NCBI GenBank assembly: GCA_019240115.1
Contig: JAFAYV010000011.1
Span: 62,001 to 126,000 of the forward strand
Source of the DNA: Solirubrobacterales bacterium
GTDB taxonomy: Bacteria; Actinomycetota; Thermoleophilia; Solirubrobacterales; Solirubrobacteraceae
DNA length: 64,000 nucleotides
Direction of reading: 5' to 3'
The first letter of the stretch is position 1. Each line of letters opens with the position of its first letter. The notes under the pieces were generated by a model. The model was not told where the DNA came from. It ran no database searches and saw only the letters and a program-made list of their open reading frames with translations. The position numbers were made by a program, and so were the translations under genes. This document shows, piece by piece, positions 8,333 to 19,841 of the stretch.

Positions 8333-8974
8333 GTGGCCGACACCGTGCCCGCACCCGAGCCGGAGTCGTCGAAGCCGGTCGAGCCGGTCGAGACCGTCGA
8401 GACCGTCGAGACCGTCGAGACCGTCGAGACCGTCGGGGCCGTCGAGACCGTCGGGGCCGTCGAGACCGTCGAGACGGAGCCGCCTGTGGACGGGGTGGCG
8501 CCGTGGTGGCTGCCGACCAACCCGGGCGGGCTCGTCTACGGCACGATCCTCGTCGCCGCGCTGCTGGCCGCCGAGAACCCGAAGTACGTCAACTATCCGC
8601 GGACCGCCGTCGGGCTGGGGGTGACCCTGTTCGGCTACTGGCTGGCGGTCAGCTACTCGCAGTTCACGGGCCGACGGGCGCGGCGCGGCGAGCCGTTCAA
8701 GCTCGCGGACTTCCGCCGCGCCGCCGCGCACGAGCTCGCCGTGCTCGAGGGCGCGCTCGTGCCCGCCGCGGCGCTGCTCATCTGCTGGGCCGCGGGCGCG
8801 CCGCTGAACACCGGGGTCACCGTGGCGATCTGGACCGCGGTGGGGATGATCGTCCTCACCGAGGTCCTGATCGGCCTCCGCGCGCACCTCACGGGTCCGC
8901 AGCTGATGATTCAGACCGTGCTCGGCGCGCTGCTCGGGGTGCTCGTCCTGATCATGCGGCTGCTCCTGCACTGA
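8333..8974 (+). CDS. Uncharacterised membrane protein with N-terminal VET repeats
   Basis: 213 aa from GTG 8333. Residues 16-48 are eleven imperfect three-residue units (VET, VEP, VGA) encoded by 9-bp tandem repeats, giving an acidic, probably disordered cytoplasmic tail. About four hydrophobic helices follow, roughly residues 65-85, 85-105, 140-165 and 185-210. I recognise no catalytic motif and assign no function. The repeat invites copy-number variation in steps of three residues without frameshift. Confidence 0.65.
   Translation: MADTVPAPEPESSKPVEPVETVETVETVETVETVGAVETVGAVETVETEPPVDGVAPWWLPTNPGGLVYGTILVAALLAAENPKYVNYPRTAVGLGVTLFGYWLAVSYSQFTGRRARRGEPFKLADFRRAAAHELAVLEGALVPAAALLICWAAGAPLNTGVTVAIWTAVGMIVLTEVLIGLRAHLTGPQLMIQTVLGALLGVLVLIMRLLLH
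8378..8476 (+). repeat. Eleven 9-bp tandem units (GTCGAGACC type) inside a gene
   Basis: The in-frame units GTC GAG ACC, with variants GTC GGG GCC and GTC GAG CCG, run without interruption and encode the VET tail of the membrane protein. Confidence 0.95.
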
Positions 8975-9012
8975 GTGCGCCGACGCCACCGCCGCCTGGC
9001 CGCCGTACCCGG

Positions 9013-9018
9013 CATAGT
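9013..9018 (+). promoter_or_regulatory. -10 hexamer CATAGT of dehydratase
   Basis: One mismatch to TATAGT; it ends 6 nt before ATG 9025. No Shine-Dalgarno is present. Confidence 0.45.
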
Positions 9019-9024
9019 GTGCGG

Positions 9025-10737
<1,713 letters not shown>

Positions 10738-10809
10738 CGTCAGCGCCGGCGGCTCGAAGGTGACGCGTGAACCCCACTGGCGTCGGCGCCGGCGGCTCGG
10801 AGGTGACGC

Positions 10810-11499
10810 GTGAACCCGGCTAGCCCCCGCCGCGCGCTGGTGACCGGCGGCGCGAGCGGGATCGGCGCCGCCGCCGCGCGGCGCCTGCGCCACGAGCACA
10901 TCGCGGTGACCACGCTCGATCTGCACGGGGATGCCGATCTCGCCGCCGACGTCACCGACGCCGGCGCCCTGCAGCAAGTCCGGGAGACGACCGGGCCGAT
11001 CGACATCCTCGTCAACTGCGCCGGAATCGTCGGCCCCGGCGTCCCGCTCGCGCAGACGACTCCCGACCAGTGGCGCCATGTGCTCGAGGTCAACGTCCTC
11101 GGCACCGTCAACACGATGCGCGCGTTCGTTCCGCTCATGGTGGACCGCGGATGGGGACGCGTCGTGAACATCGCGAGCATGGCCGGCAAGGACGGCAACC
11201 CCAACCTCTCGATCTACTCGGCTTCGAAGGCAGCCGTCATCGCACTGACGAAGTCGGCCGGCAAGGAGCTGGCGACCACCGGTGTCCTCGTCAACGCGAT
11301 CGCGCCCGCCGTGATCGCCACCGAGATGAACGCCGACACCGATCCTGAGGTCCTGGCCCACATCACGAGCCTCATCCCCATGCAGCGCGTCGGTCAGCCC
11401 GAGGAGGCCGCCGAGCTGATCGCGTTCCTCGCCGGCGAGCGCGTGAGCTTCTCCACCGGCGCCGTCTACGACCTCAGCGGCGGACGCGCGACGTACTGA
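10810..11499 (+). CDS. Short-chain dehydrogenase/reductase (FabG-like)
   Basis: 229 aa classical SDR: cofactor loop TGGASGIGAAAARR near the N-terminus, NCAGIVGPG, and the catalytic Ser-Tyr-Lys set in NIASMAGKDG then YSASKAA. The last residues, SGGRATY, are typical. It probably oxidises a sugar or hydroxy acid given the adjacent aldonate dehydratase; a 3-oxoacyl-ACP reductase cannot be excluded. GTG 10810 has a GGAGGTG Shine-Dalgarno inside the third copy of a 43-bp repeat. The distance of 72 nt from the dehydratase stop is two repeat lengths less the copy-3 offset. Confidence 0.9.
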   Translation: MNPASPRRALVTGGASGIGAAAARRLRHEHIAVTTLDLHGDADLAADVTDAGALQQVRETTGPIDILVNCAGIVGPGVPLAQTTPDQWRHVLEVNVLGTVNTMRAFVPLMVDRGWGRVVNIASMAGKDGNPNLSIYSASKAAVIALTKSAGKELATTGVLVNAIAPAVIATEMNADTDPEVLAHITSLIPMQRVGQPEEAAELIAFLAGERVSFSTGAVYDLSGGRATY

Positions 11500-11578
11500 C
11501 GGGCCAATCGCTACCTAGAGGATTTCGGCGTCTCGTCGATCGGGTTGCGACCCCACATCGTGTACGGGCCCGCCGTAT

Positions 11579-12466
11579 TCACACGACCGCGATCGGGCGC
11601 ACCATCGACCCGGTGGCACCCCGGATGCAGAGCGGCAGGCACATGAAGCAGAACTCGTACACCTGATCCCGGGCCAGCTGTTCACAGTTGACCATCTCCA
11701 GGATGAAGATCCCACGCTCGACGAGCAGCGCGATATGGACCGGATGGGGATTGCCGGGGACCGTCGAGGGCAGGACCTCGAGGGATTCGGTGTCGCCGGC
11801 GACGGCGACGACGCCCCGCTCGGCGAGCCAGAGCGCCGCGTCGCGGTCGATGCCGGCCTGCTCGTGAGCGGCGATGAAGTCGGGATCCGGCCAGCCGCTG
11901 AGATAGCCCATCCGCACGAGCACGATGTCGCCGGGTCGGATCTCGACGCCCTGGGCCTCGGACACCGAGCGCAGCTCGTCGGGGCCGATCGGATCGTGAG
12001 CCGGCAGCGCCTCGACGCCGCGGAAGCCGGCAACGTCGAGCAGCACGCCGCGCGTGATGATCGGCGGGATGTCGGTCGCGTCGTCGCGCAGGGGCCCGAA
12101 GTCGCCGAGGTCTCGCTCGGCGTTGCCGCCGCCGAACCAGCCGTGCTCCCCGCCACAGGTGATGTGCGAGAGGGCGTCGATGTGGGTGCCCGAGTGGACG
12201 GTGCCCATCACCATCTCGCTCTGCCAGGCGAACTTGACGGTGTTCTCGCCCAGCCAGTCCTGGTCGCCCTGGTTGTCGATGCCGCGCGGCGTGCGGTAGG
12301 CCAGGACCTGGAAGGGCGGGTGGCCCGGGAACAGCGGCATGCCGGGAAAGCGCTCGCAGTCGAGGTCGTAGACCCTTCCCTGGCGCGCGAGGGCCATCGC
12401 CCCCTGGACGTGCTGGGCACCGAGCTGCGCGGCCGGCGTGGTGGTGGGTGTGGGGGTGGTGCTCAT
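11579..12466 (-). CDS. Cyclase-family metal-dependent hydrolase (kynurenine formamidase-like)
   Basis: 295 aa, longer than bacterial KynB (about 210). The family metal motif HxGTHxDxxxH appears as VHSGTHIDALSH, followed by a typical GDIVLVRMGYLSGW strand and a late His in NPHPVHIALL. Such proteins hydrolyse N-formylkynurenine, isatin or related amides and lactones; the substrate is not readable here. The ATG at 12466 follows a 260-bp region without a recognised gene. The N-terminal 15 residues are Thr/Pro-rich and not conserved. Confidence 0.85.
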   Translation of the reverse strand: MSTTPTPTTTPAAQLGAQHVQGAMALARQGRVYDLDCERFPGMPLFPGHPPFQVLAYRTPRGIDNQGDQDWLGENTVKFAWQSEMVMGTVHSGTHIDALSHITCGGEHGWFGGGNAERDLGDFGPLRDDATDIPPIITRGVLLDVAGFRGVEALPAHDPIGPDELRSVSEAQGVEIRPGDIVLVRMGYLSGWPDPDFIAAHEQAGIDRDAALWLAERGVVAVAGDTESLEVLPSTVPGNPHPVHIALLVERGIFILEMVNCEQLARDQVYEFCFMCLPLCIRGATGSMVRPIAVV

Positions 12467-12726
12467 GTGGTCACGCCCTCGAGGTCGCGGTTGACGGGAA
12501 CGACTTTCCGGTGGGGGGCTTGGCGGTCCTGCCCGGGCACGGCTTGCCGGTGACCGCGGCCGACGGGCAGGGCTCCGGGGCGAGGCCCTCACTGCCCTCC
12601 TGCGTACCCGAGAGGGCCAGGGCCAAACGAGCGCCCCGGCGACCATGCCGCTGGGGGTTGCCGCCGATGAGTGCGGATGGCCGCTGGCGCGCCCAGGAGG
12701 GTCAGATGGGATGGATCGGCTGCCAC
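12467..12726 (-). other. Unassigned 260-bp region between MarR-PDZ gene and cyclase
   Basis: I recognise no gene or riboswitch. Open frames exist on both strands, including a minus-strand frame ending just before the cyclase ATG and a plus-strand frame, but neither matches a family I know. It may be a long 5' leader of the cyclase, a gene remnant or an unnamed RNA. Confidence 0.4.
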
Positions 12727-13464
12727 CTACCGGTCCGCCAGCGTCACCTCCACGCGCCGGGGGTCGGCGCCGCGCAGGACGTCAAGGGCGAGCGCGCCGT
12801 CGGCCATCCGCACCGCGCGCTCGAGGTCCCCGATCGAGCGCACCGGCGACCCGCCGGCGGTGGTGATCAGATCGCCGCGGGTCAGGCCGGCCGTCTGCGC
12901 GGGGCTGTCGCGCTTGACGCGCATGACGAGCACGCCGGGCTCGTCGGCGAGCCCCACGGCCGCGCGCATCCGCTTGGCGACCGCCGCGGTGGCCACCGCG
13001 ACGCCGAGGCGCGGCGCCACCCCCTCGTCGGGCGCAAAGAACGCGAGCCACCCCGCGACCGGCTCGGCGAGCACCCGGGCGCCGTCGCCGGGCACGCCCT
13101 GCAGCAGCCGCCGCGCGCGCTCGAGATAGGCGGGACGCGCCGCCTCCAGCAGCCGCTCGCCGCGCTCGGTCAGCATCACGGTCACGCTGCGCCGGTCCCC
13201 GGCGACCGGCTCACGCTCGATCAGCCACGCGCGCTCGAGCCGCCCGAGGCGGATCGACAGCGTACCGGCGGTACGGCGCAACCGCTCGGCGAGCTCGCGC
13301 TGACCGAGGCGGTGACCGTCGGCGCCCTGCAGCGCGTCGAGCACGAGATAGCTCGGGCGCGACAGCCGGTGCTCGGCGAGCGCCTCCTCGAGCTCGGACT
13401 CGAGATGGGCGGCGACGCTGACGACATCGTCGACGAGCTCGGTGGGAGATGCGGATGAACTCAT
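12727..13464 (-). CDS. MarR-family winged-helix regulator fused to a C-terminal PDZ domain
   Basis: 245 aa. Residues about 10-150 are a MarR fold: the recognition region is GQRELAERLRRTAGTLSIRL and the wing is EREPVAGDRRSVTVMLT. Residues about 155-245 are a PDZ domain: RLGVAVA carboxylate-binding loop, VMRVKRDSPAQTAGLTRGD, then GSPVRSIGDLERAV. MarR proteins are usually about 150 aa and lack PDZ domains. A GGAG Shine-Dalgarno lies 5 nt before ATG 13464. It is divergent from an HtrA-type protease that also carries a PDZ, with only 46 bp between start codons and an operator-like palindrome there. The PDZ probably binds a peptide C-terminus or the protease itself (inference). Confidence 0.88.
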   Translation of the reverse strand: MSSSASPTELVDDVVSVAAHLESELEEALAEHRLSRPSYLVLDALQGADGHRLGQRELAERLRRTAGTLSIRLGRLERAWLIEREPVAGDRRSVTVMLTERGERLLEAARPAYLERARRLLQGVPGDGARVLAEPVAGWLAFFAPDEGVAPRLGVAVATAAVAKRMRAAVGLADEPGVLVMRVKRDSPAQTAGLTRGDLITTAGGSPVRSIGDLERAVRMADGALALDVLRGADPRRVEVTLADR

Positions 13465-13479
13465 TTGTACTCCAAATGT
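13461..13479. promoter_or_regulatory. Palindromic operator-like site between MarR-PDZ and protease genes
   Basis: TCATTTG-TACTC-CAAATGT: two 7-bp arms (6 of 7 matched) around 5 bp. It overlaps the MarR-PDZ start codon and lies about 20 bp upstream of the protease -10 element, a good position for autoregulation and control of the protease. Confidence 0.6.
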
Positions 13480-13498
13480 TTGAGGCGAAAACTTCGTG

Positions 13499-13504
13499 TA
13501 CGAT
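13499..13504 (+). promoter_or_regulatory. -10 hexamer TACGAT of the HtrA-like protease
   Basis: TACGAT ends 6 nt before ATG 13511. It favours this start over the upstream GTG at 13496, which would lie before the transcription start. Confidence 0.55.
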
Positions 13505-13510
13505 CATTGT

Positions 13511-14524
13511 ATGACGAACTCAAACTCGAACGGAACGACGCCGGCTCCGACCTCGCTCCCCGCGCCCGAGCTCGATGCGGCAAGCGACGGGCTCGACGCG
13601 CTCGACGCCTACTCGCGCACCGTGATCTCGGTCGCCGACGCGCTCGGGGACAGCGTCGCCAACCTCCAGGTCCGCCGCCGCACCCGGCGTGGGACCGCGA
13701 CCGGTGCCGGCAGCGGCGTCGCCATCTCCAGCGACGGGTTCATCGTCACGTCGGCGCACGTCATCGAGGGCGCCCGGCGCGGCGTGGCGAGCTTCAGCGA
13801 CGGGCGCGAGACCCAGGTCTCGCTCGTCGGCTCAGACCCGCTGTCCGATCTCGCGGTGCTCCGCGCCGACGGCGGCGAGCTGACCCCAGCGCGGCTCGGC
13901 GACGCCGCGTCGCTGCGCGTGGGACAGCTCGTGGTCGCGATCGGCAACCCGCAGGGCTTCGCCAGTTCGGTGACCGCCGGCGTGGTGTCCGGGCTCGGGC
14001 GCTCACTCCCGGTCGGCTCGCGCGGAGGCCCGCGGCGGCTGGTGGAGAACGTGATCCAGACCGACGCCGCGCTGAACCCCGGCAACTCGGGCGGAGCGCT
14101 CGTCGACGGCGCCGGCGTCGTCGTCGGCATCAACACCGCGCTCGCGGGAGTCGGCCTCGGCCTCGCGGTGCCGATCAACGACGCCACCCACAGCGTCATC
14201 TCGACGCTCATCCGCGAGGGACGCGTGCGCCGCGCGGTGCTCGGCGCCGCCGTCGCGCCGCGGCCGCTGCCGCCCGCGATCGCGCAGCGGCTCGGACGGC
14301 GCGGCGGCGTCGCGCTCATGCAGGTCATCGAGGGCAGCCCGGCGCAGCGCGCGGGGCTCGCGACCGGGGACCTGCTCGTCGAGCTCGACGGCGAGCCGAT
14401 CGCCGACGCGACCGACCTGCAGCGGCTGATGGTCGACGAGCGGATCGGACGCGAGGTCGAGGCGGTCATCGTGCGCGCGGCGCGGCAGCTGACCGTGTCG
14501 GTCGTGCTCGACGAGCTCGCCTGA
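13511..14524 (+). CDS. HtrA/DegP-type serine protease with PDZ domain, no export signal
   Basis: 337 aa. A trypsin-like domain (about 40-225) has the full triad: His83 in VTSAHVIEG, Asp113 in DPLSDLAVL and Ser193 in NPGNSGGAL. One PDZ domain (about 235-330) has VIEGSPAQRAGLATGDLLVE. HtrA proteins are normally membrane-anchored or secreted; the first 40 residues here are polar (Asn/Ser/Thr/Pro/Asp) with no hydrophobic segment, so it should be cytoplasmic. The divergent neighbour is the MarR-PDZ regulator. Together they look like a sensor/protease pair for cytoplasmic misfolded or C-terminally exposed peptides (inference). Confidence 0.92.
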   Translation: MTNSNSNGTTPAPTSLPAPELDAASDGLDALDAYSRTVISVADALGDSVANLQVRRRTRRGTATGAGSGVAISSDGFIVTSAHVIEGARRGVASFSDGRETQVSLVGSDPLSDLAVLRADGGELTPARLGDAASLRVGQLVVAIGNPQGFASSVTAGVVSGLGRSLPVGSRGGPRRLVENVIQTDAALNPGNSGGALVDGAGVVVGINTALAGVGLGLAVPINDATHSVISTLIREGRVRRAVLGAAVAPRPLPPAIAQRLGRRGGVALMQVIEGSPAQRAGLATGDLLVELDGEPIADATDLQRLMVDERIGREVEAVIVRAARQLTVSVVLDELA

Positions 14525-14672
14525 GCGGCCGCCCAGCGGCCTGAGCGCCCGCCCACCGCCTGAAGGCGCCCGCCCACCGGCATGAGGCGCCCGCCCAGCG
14601 GCCTGAGGCGCCCGCCCAGCGGCCTGAGGCGCCCGCCCACCGGCCTGAGGCGCCCCGCCCACCGGGTGGCCC
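14520..14672 (+). repeat. Seven ~21-bp tandem copies carrying the protease stop codon
   Basis: TGA triplets recur at 14522, 14542, 14561, 14583, 14604, 14625 and 14646 inside a CCTGAGGCGCCCGCCCAGCGG-like unit, truncated here for description. The first copy contains the real stop of the protease. It is continuous, so it is not a CRISPR array. Confidence 0.9.
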
Positions 14673-14706
14673 GCGCGCGAATCTGCCACCCCGCGGCGAT
14701 CTGAGT

Positions 14707-14712
14707 TAGCGT
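14707..14712 (+). promoter_or_regulatory. -10 hexamer TAGCGT of class III aminotransferase
   Basis: It ends 8 nt before ATG 14721, directly after the 21-bp repeat tract. Confidence 0.45.
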
Positions 14713-14720
14713 TTCGGTCG

Positions 14721-16025
14721 ATGAGCCACACAAGCGCCCTCTGGCAGCCGCAGGCGCACATGCCGAGCCTCGCCGCCGGCGACCGGCTGACGATTGTCGA
14801 GGGCGATGGCGCGATGGTCACCACCGACGACGGGCGCGTGCTCCTCGACGCGACCGCCGGCCTGTGGCACGCGAACATCGGCCACGGGCGCGCACGGCTC
14901 GCTGAGGCGGCGGCGGCACAGATGCGCAGACTCGAGACCTACCACACGTTCGGCCGGATCGTCAACGATCAGGCGCTGGCGCTCGCCGACCGCCTGGCCG
15001 CCATGAGCCCGATCGAGGATCCCAAGGTGTTCTGGGTCAGCGGCGGCTCGGACGCGATCGACACCGCGGGCAAGCTCACGCGGCGCTTCTGGCAGCACCA
15101 GGGGCAGGCCAACAAGCGCATCATCATCAGCCGCGACTCCTCCTACCACGGCCTGCACGCCTTCGGCACCAGCCTCGCCGGCATCCCGGTCAATCGCGAG
15201 GGCTACGGGTCGGAGTCGCTGATCCCCGAGACCGCTCGGGTGCCGGCCAACGACGCCGACGCGCTCGACGCCGAGATCGTCCGGCTCGGGCCCGATCGGG
15301 TGGCGGCGGTGTTCGCCGAGCCGATCATCGGCACCGGCGGGGTCATCCTGCCCGCGCCCGGCTACCTGCAGCGTCTCGAGGAGATCTGCCGCGAGCACGA
15401 CGTCCTGCTCGTGCTTGACGAGGTCATCACCGGCTTCGGGCGCACCGGCGAGATGTTCGCCACACAACTGTTTGACCTGCACCCCGACATGATCGTCATG
15501 GCCAAGGGGATCACCTCGGGCTACGCGCCGCTCGGCGGCGTGCTGATCGGCCCCAGGGTGTGGCACCCGTTCTTTGACTCGCCCGACGCCCCGATCTTCC
15601 GTCACGGCGTCACCTTCTCGGGGCACGCCACCGCCTGCGCGGTCGCCCAGGCCAACCTCGACGTGCTCGAGGAGGAGGACCTCGTCGCCCGCGTCGCCGA
15701 GCTCGCGCCGGAGCTCGAGCGCGCGATGGCCCAGGTGGCCAAGCATCCCTCGGTCGTCGAGGTCCGCACCGGTATTGGACTGCTTGCGGGCATCCAGCTG
15801 ATCGACGAGGTCTCGGCCGACCTGATCACGCGGGTGTGCCTGGAGAGCGGCGTGCTGCTGCGGGCGATCACCGGCAACACGCTGCAGATCTCGCCGCCGT
15901 TCGTCGTCGAGGCCGGCGCGCTGTGGCGGATCGCGGGCGCGATCGCGGTCGCCCTCGATCACCCCGACCTGCAGGAGGTCCAGGGCCACGGACCCCAGCT
16001 GGACCACATCGAGGACGACGACTAG
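14721..16025 (+). CDS. PLP-dependent class III aminotransferase (omega-transaminase-like)
   Basis: 434 aa fold-type I class III enzyme: LLDATAGLWHANIGHG at the N-terminus, VSGGSDAIDTAGKL (phosphate loop), LLVLDEVITGFGRTGEMF (PLP Asp) and the Schiff-base lysine in MAKGITSGYAPLGGV. These enzymes transfer amino groups from beta-alanine, GABA, diamines or similar amines to keto acids; the donor is not readable. It starts leaderlessly from ATG 14721. Its TAG stop shares the palindrome CTAG (16022-16025) with the convergent Crp-like gene, so both genes stop in the same four bases. Confidence 0.92.
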   Translation: MSHTSALWQPQAHMPSLAAGDRLTIVEGDGAMVTTDDGRVLLDATAGLWHANIGHGRARLAEAAAAQMRRLETYHTFGRIVNDQALALADRLAAMSPIEDPKVFWVSGGSDAIDTAGKLTRRFWQHQGQANKRIIISRDSSYHGLHAFGTSLAGIPVNREGYGSESLIPETARVPANDADALDAEIVRLGPDRVAAVFAEPIIGTGGVILPAPGYLQRLEEICREHDVLLVLDEVITGFGRTGEMFATQLFDLHPDMIVMAKGITSGYAPLGGVLIGPRVWHPFFDSPDAPIFRHGVTFSGHATACAVAQANLDVLEEEDLVARVAELAPELERAMAQVAKHPSVVEVRTGIGLLAGIQLIDEVSADLITRVCLESGVLLRAITGNTLQISPPFVVEAGALWRIAGAIAVALDHPDLQEVQGHGPQLDHIEDDD

Positions 16026-16750
16026 CTGAGCACCGCGGCGAGCGGATGGTGGCGCAGCTCCTCGGGGGGCGCGCCGTGCAGCACCCAGGTGCGGTCCGAC
16101 CGGCGGCTGAGATCGCCCGCGCGCACGAGCTGGCCCATGGCGCTGGTCACCGCGGGCCGGTGGGCGCCCACGAGATCGGCGAGGCGCTGGTGGGAGAGCG
16201 GGAGAGGCACCGCAACTCCCTCGGGCAGGACGCGGCCCCAGCGCTCGGCGAGATGCCACAGCGTCAGCCGGAGTCGATCGTCGACGCGCTGATGGTGGGC
16301 GATGGCCAGCGCCACCGCGAGCGCGTGGGCCCGGCGGGTGCCGCGGCTGAACAGCTCCAGGCCGAGCTGGGGCCACGGGTTGATGCGCAGGATGAGCCGA
16401 TGGTCGAGCACCGCCATCCGGCTGGGCTCGAGCACGACCCAGCCGACCTCGGCCTTGACGTGCGAGCCCGTCTCGTCCCAGCTCCAGGGCCGGATGACGT
16501 CGCCGGGGCCGAGCAGCTCGACGCAGGAGCGCCCGAGCACCTCGACCTCGCGGCTGATGAGCCCGTCGACGATGAGAAACCCCCGGTGGTGGGCCTCGGG
16601 CTCCACCGAGGTACGGACGTCCCACGCGCCCGGCGACACGCGGCGCAGACGGGTCAGCGTCTCGCGCCGAGCGCGCTCACGCTCGTCGGGAGCGAGCAGA
16701 TCCCCGAGCTCGGGGTCGGCATCGATGATGTTGATCACGTCGGCGCTCAT
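16022..16750 (-). CDS. Crp/Fnr-family transcriptional regulator
   Basis: 242 aa: an N-terminal cyclic-nucleotide-binding-like beta barrel (about 40-140, with VLGRSCVELLGPGDVIRPW) and a C-terminal Crp-type winged helix with PLSHQRLADLVGAHRPAVTS as recognition helix. The PRSAL-like phosphate cassette of true CAP is not visible, so cAMP may not be the ligand. It starts 17 bp after the PASTA kinase stop and is probably co-transcribed, so the kinase could act on this regulator (inference). The stop overlaps the convergent aminotransferase stop. Confidence 0.88.
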   Translation of the reverse strand: MSADVINIIDADPELGDLLAPDERERARRETLTRLRRVSPGAWDVRTSVEPEAHHRGFLIVDGLISREVEVLGRSCVELLGPGDVIRPWSWDETGSHVKAEVGWVVLEPSRMAVLDHRLILRINPWPQLGLELFSRGTRRAHALAVALAIAHHQRVDDRLRLTLWHLAERWGRVLPEGVAVPLPLSHQRLADLVGAHRPAVTSAMGQLVRAGDLSRRSDRTWVLHGAPPEELRHHPLAAVLS

Positions 16751-16767
16751 GCCGGTCCCGAAGTCTC

Positions 16768-18651
<1,884 letters not shown>

Positions 18652-18682
18652 CGGTGGGGGAGCGCGGTGCGGCGCCCCCGGC

Positions 18683-18688
18683 ATCTTA
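18683..18688 (-). promoter_or_regulatory. -10 hexamer TAAGAT of PASTA kinase
   Basis: Good TANNNT match overlapping the first possible ATG (18684), leaving ATG 18651 as the first start inside the transcript. Confidence 0.45.
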
Positions 18689-18702
18689 GGCGCGCGGAGC
18701 GC

Positions 18703-19167
18703 TCAGTTGCGCTCGTCCCGCGGCAGCTCGACGATCTCGCACCAGTACTTGCCGATGCCCTGCATGACCTCGGTGAGATGCTTGTGGCTGAACGGCTTCT
18801 GGATGTAAGAGCTCGCGCCGAGGTCGTAGACGGAGCGGACATCGTCCTCGTCGCGCGAGGTCGTCAGCACGACTACGGGGATCCGGCGCAGCATGGCGTC
18901 GGCTTTGAGCTCGGCGAGCGCCTCGCGGCCGTCCTTTCGCGGCATGTTGAGGTCGAGGAGGATGAGCGAGGGCAGCGTCGCCGCCGACTCCTCGTAGGGC
19001 CCGGCGTGACGCAGATAGTCGAGCAGATCCTGGCCGTCGATCACGAACTCCATCAGCTCCGCCAGCGCCGTGCCCTCCAGCGCATCCCGGGCCAGGTCGC
19101 GGTCGTCCTCGTCGTCGTCGGCCATCAGGATGGTGATGGGCCGACCGGTCGCCTCCGGTGCGTGCAT
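18703..19167 (-). CDS. Single-domain response regulator, Rcp1-like
   Basis: 154 aa receiver domain only: acidic pocket MADDDEDDRD, phospho-Asp in LILLDLNMPRKDG, Thr in VVVLTTSRDEDD, and Lys in SYIQKPFSH. The extended acidic pocket and LDLNMPRKDG are typical of Rcp1-type regulators that serve phytochrome-like or PAS-rich hybrid kinases. No histidine kinase is nearby. ATG 19167 has a strong AAGGAG Shine-Dalgarno 5 nt upstream, unlike the leaderless genes around it. It lies 51 bp upstream of the PASTA kinase. Confidence 0.93.
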   Translation of the reverse strand: MHAPEATGRPITILMADDDEDDRDLARDALEGTALAELMEFVIDGQDLLDYLRHAGPYEESAATLPSLILLDLNMPRKDGREALAELKADAMLRRIPVVVLTTSRDEDDVRSVYDLGASSYIQKPFSHKHLTEVMQGIGKYWCEIVELPRDERN

Positions 19168-19319
19168 GGCAACTCCTTGTTGCTTGGCGGAACAGTCGCG
19201 GCGACTGCCGGGGCCGCCGTCGTGGGGCCCCACCGGAGTCGCGCGCGGCGTCTCAACGCTTTCCGCTGTGCGCTCAATTATGGGGTACCCGCTGCGTCAT
19301 GATCAAACCCCGGGAGGAA

Positions 19320-19430
19320 TCAGCCGGTGTTGCGCAGGCCGCTGGCGATGCCGTTGATCGTCAGCTGGCTGACCCGGCGCGCGTAAGCTCGGCCTCGAGC
19401 GTCCGCATACTCGTGCGGCTCCGGGAGCGC
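19320..19430 (-). pseudogene. Fossil C-terminus of phosphoenolpyruvate carboxylase
   Basis: On the minus strand the frame ending at TGA 19320-19322 reads SQLTINGIASGLRNTG, the characteristic extreme C-terminus of PEP carboxylase. Homology fades within about 30 codons; an in-frame TGA lies a little upstream and the other PEPC motifs are absent. The remaining ~350 bp up to recC has no gene I recognise, though DERLLAGGLPEVIELA is open in another minus frame. It looks like the deletion remnant of a full ppc gene. Confidence 0.65.
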
Positions 19431-19766
19431 TCACTGGTGGAGGCCGGGCGAGGACGCGGAAGTCGACGTGTCGCGGCGCTTGACGAGAGGTCGAGGACGG
19501 CCGGACGACGCGGGCGCGGGGTGGGCGGGTCCGAGTCGGAGGCCGGGTCAGCGCCGCCGGACGATCCGCGAGCTCGATGACCTCGGGCAGCCCGCCGGCG
19601 AGCAGCCGCTCGTCGGCCTGCGCTCCTCGGATTGCGACTCGATGTTCGCCACGCGGGCGCCGATCTTCACGCATGACGCCGCCCCACGAGGTAGGCGTGG
19701 AGACCCGGCGCACGACCCGGTCCCCTCGGGTCAGCAGCAGGAAGTCGGCACGTCAATCGCTCCGGC

Positions 19767-19816
19767 GTGTCACTTCTGCACGGGTGAGTGACACCCGCTC
19801 GGATGGGTGACTCACC
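19767..19816. promoter_or_regulatory. Overlapping inverted repeats upstream of recC
   Basis: GTGTCACT (19767-19774) pairs perfectly with AGTGACAC (19787-19794). GGTGAGT...CACCC (19783-19796) pairs with GGGTGACTCACC (19805-19816). The two pairings share 19787-19794 and are mutually exclusive as hairpins. As DNA they form a cluster of GTGA-type half sites ending about 25 bp before the recC -10, suiting an operator array. Confidence 0.55.
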
Positions 19817-19841
19817 GGGGTGGCGATTCTTCGCTCGGGGA

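Noticed and set aside
14520-14672. CRISPR-like array
   Set aside because: The seven units are directly adjacent with no unique spacers and no cas genes are nearby; it is a simple tandem repeat.
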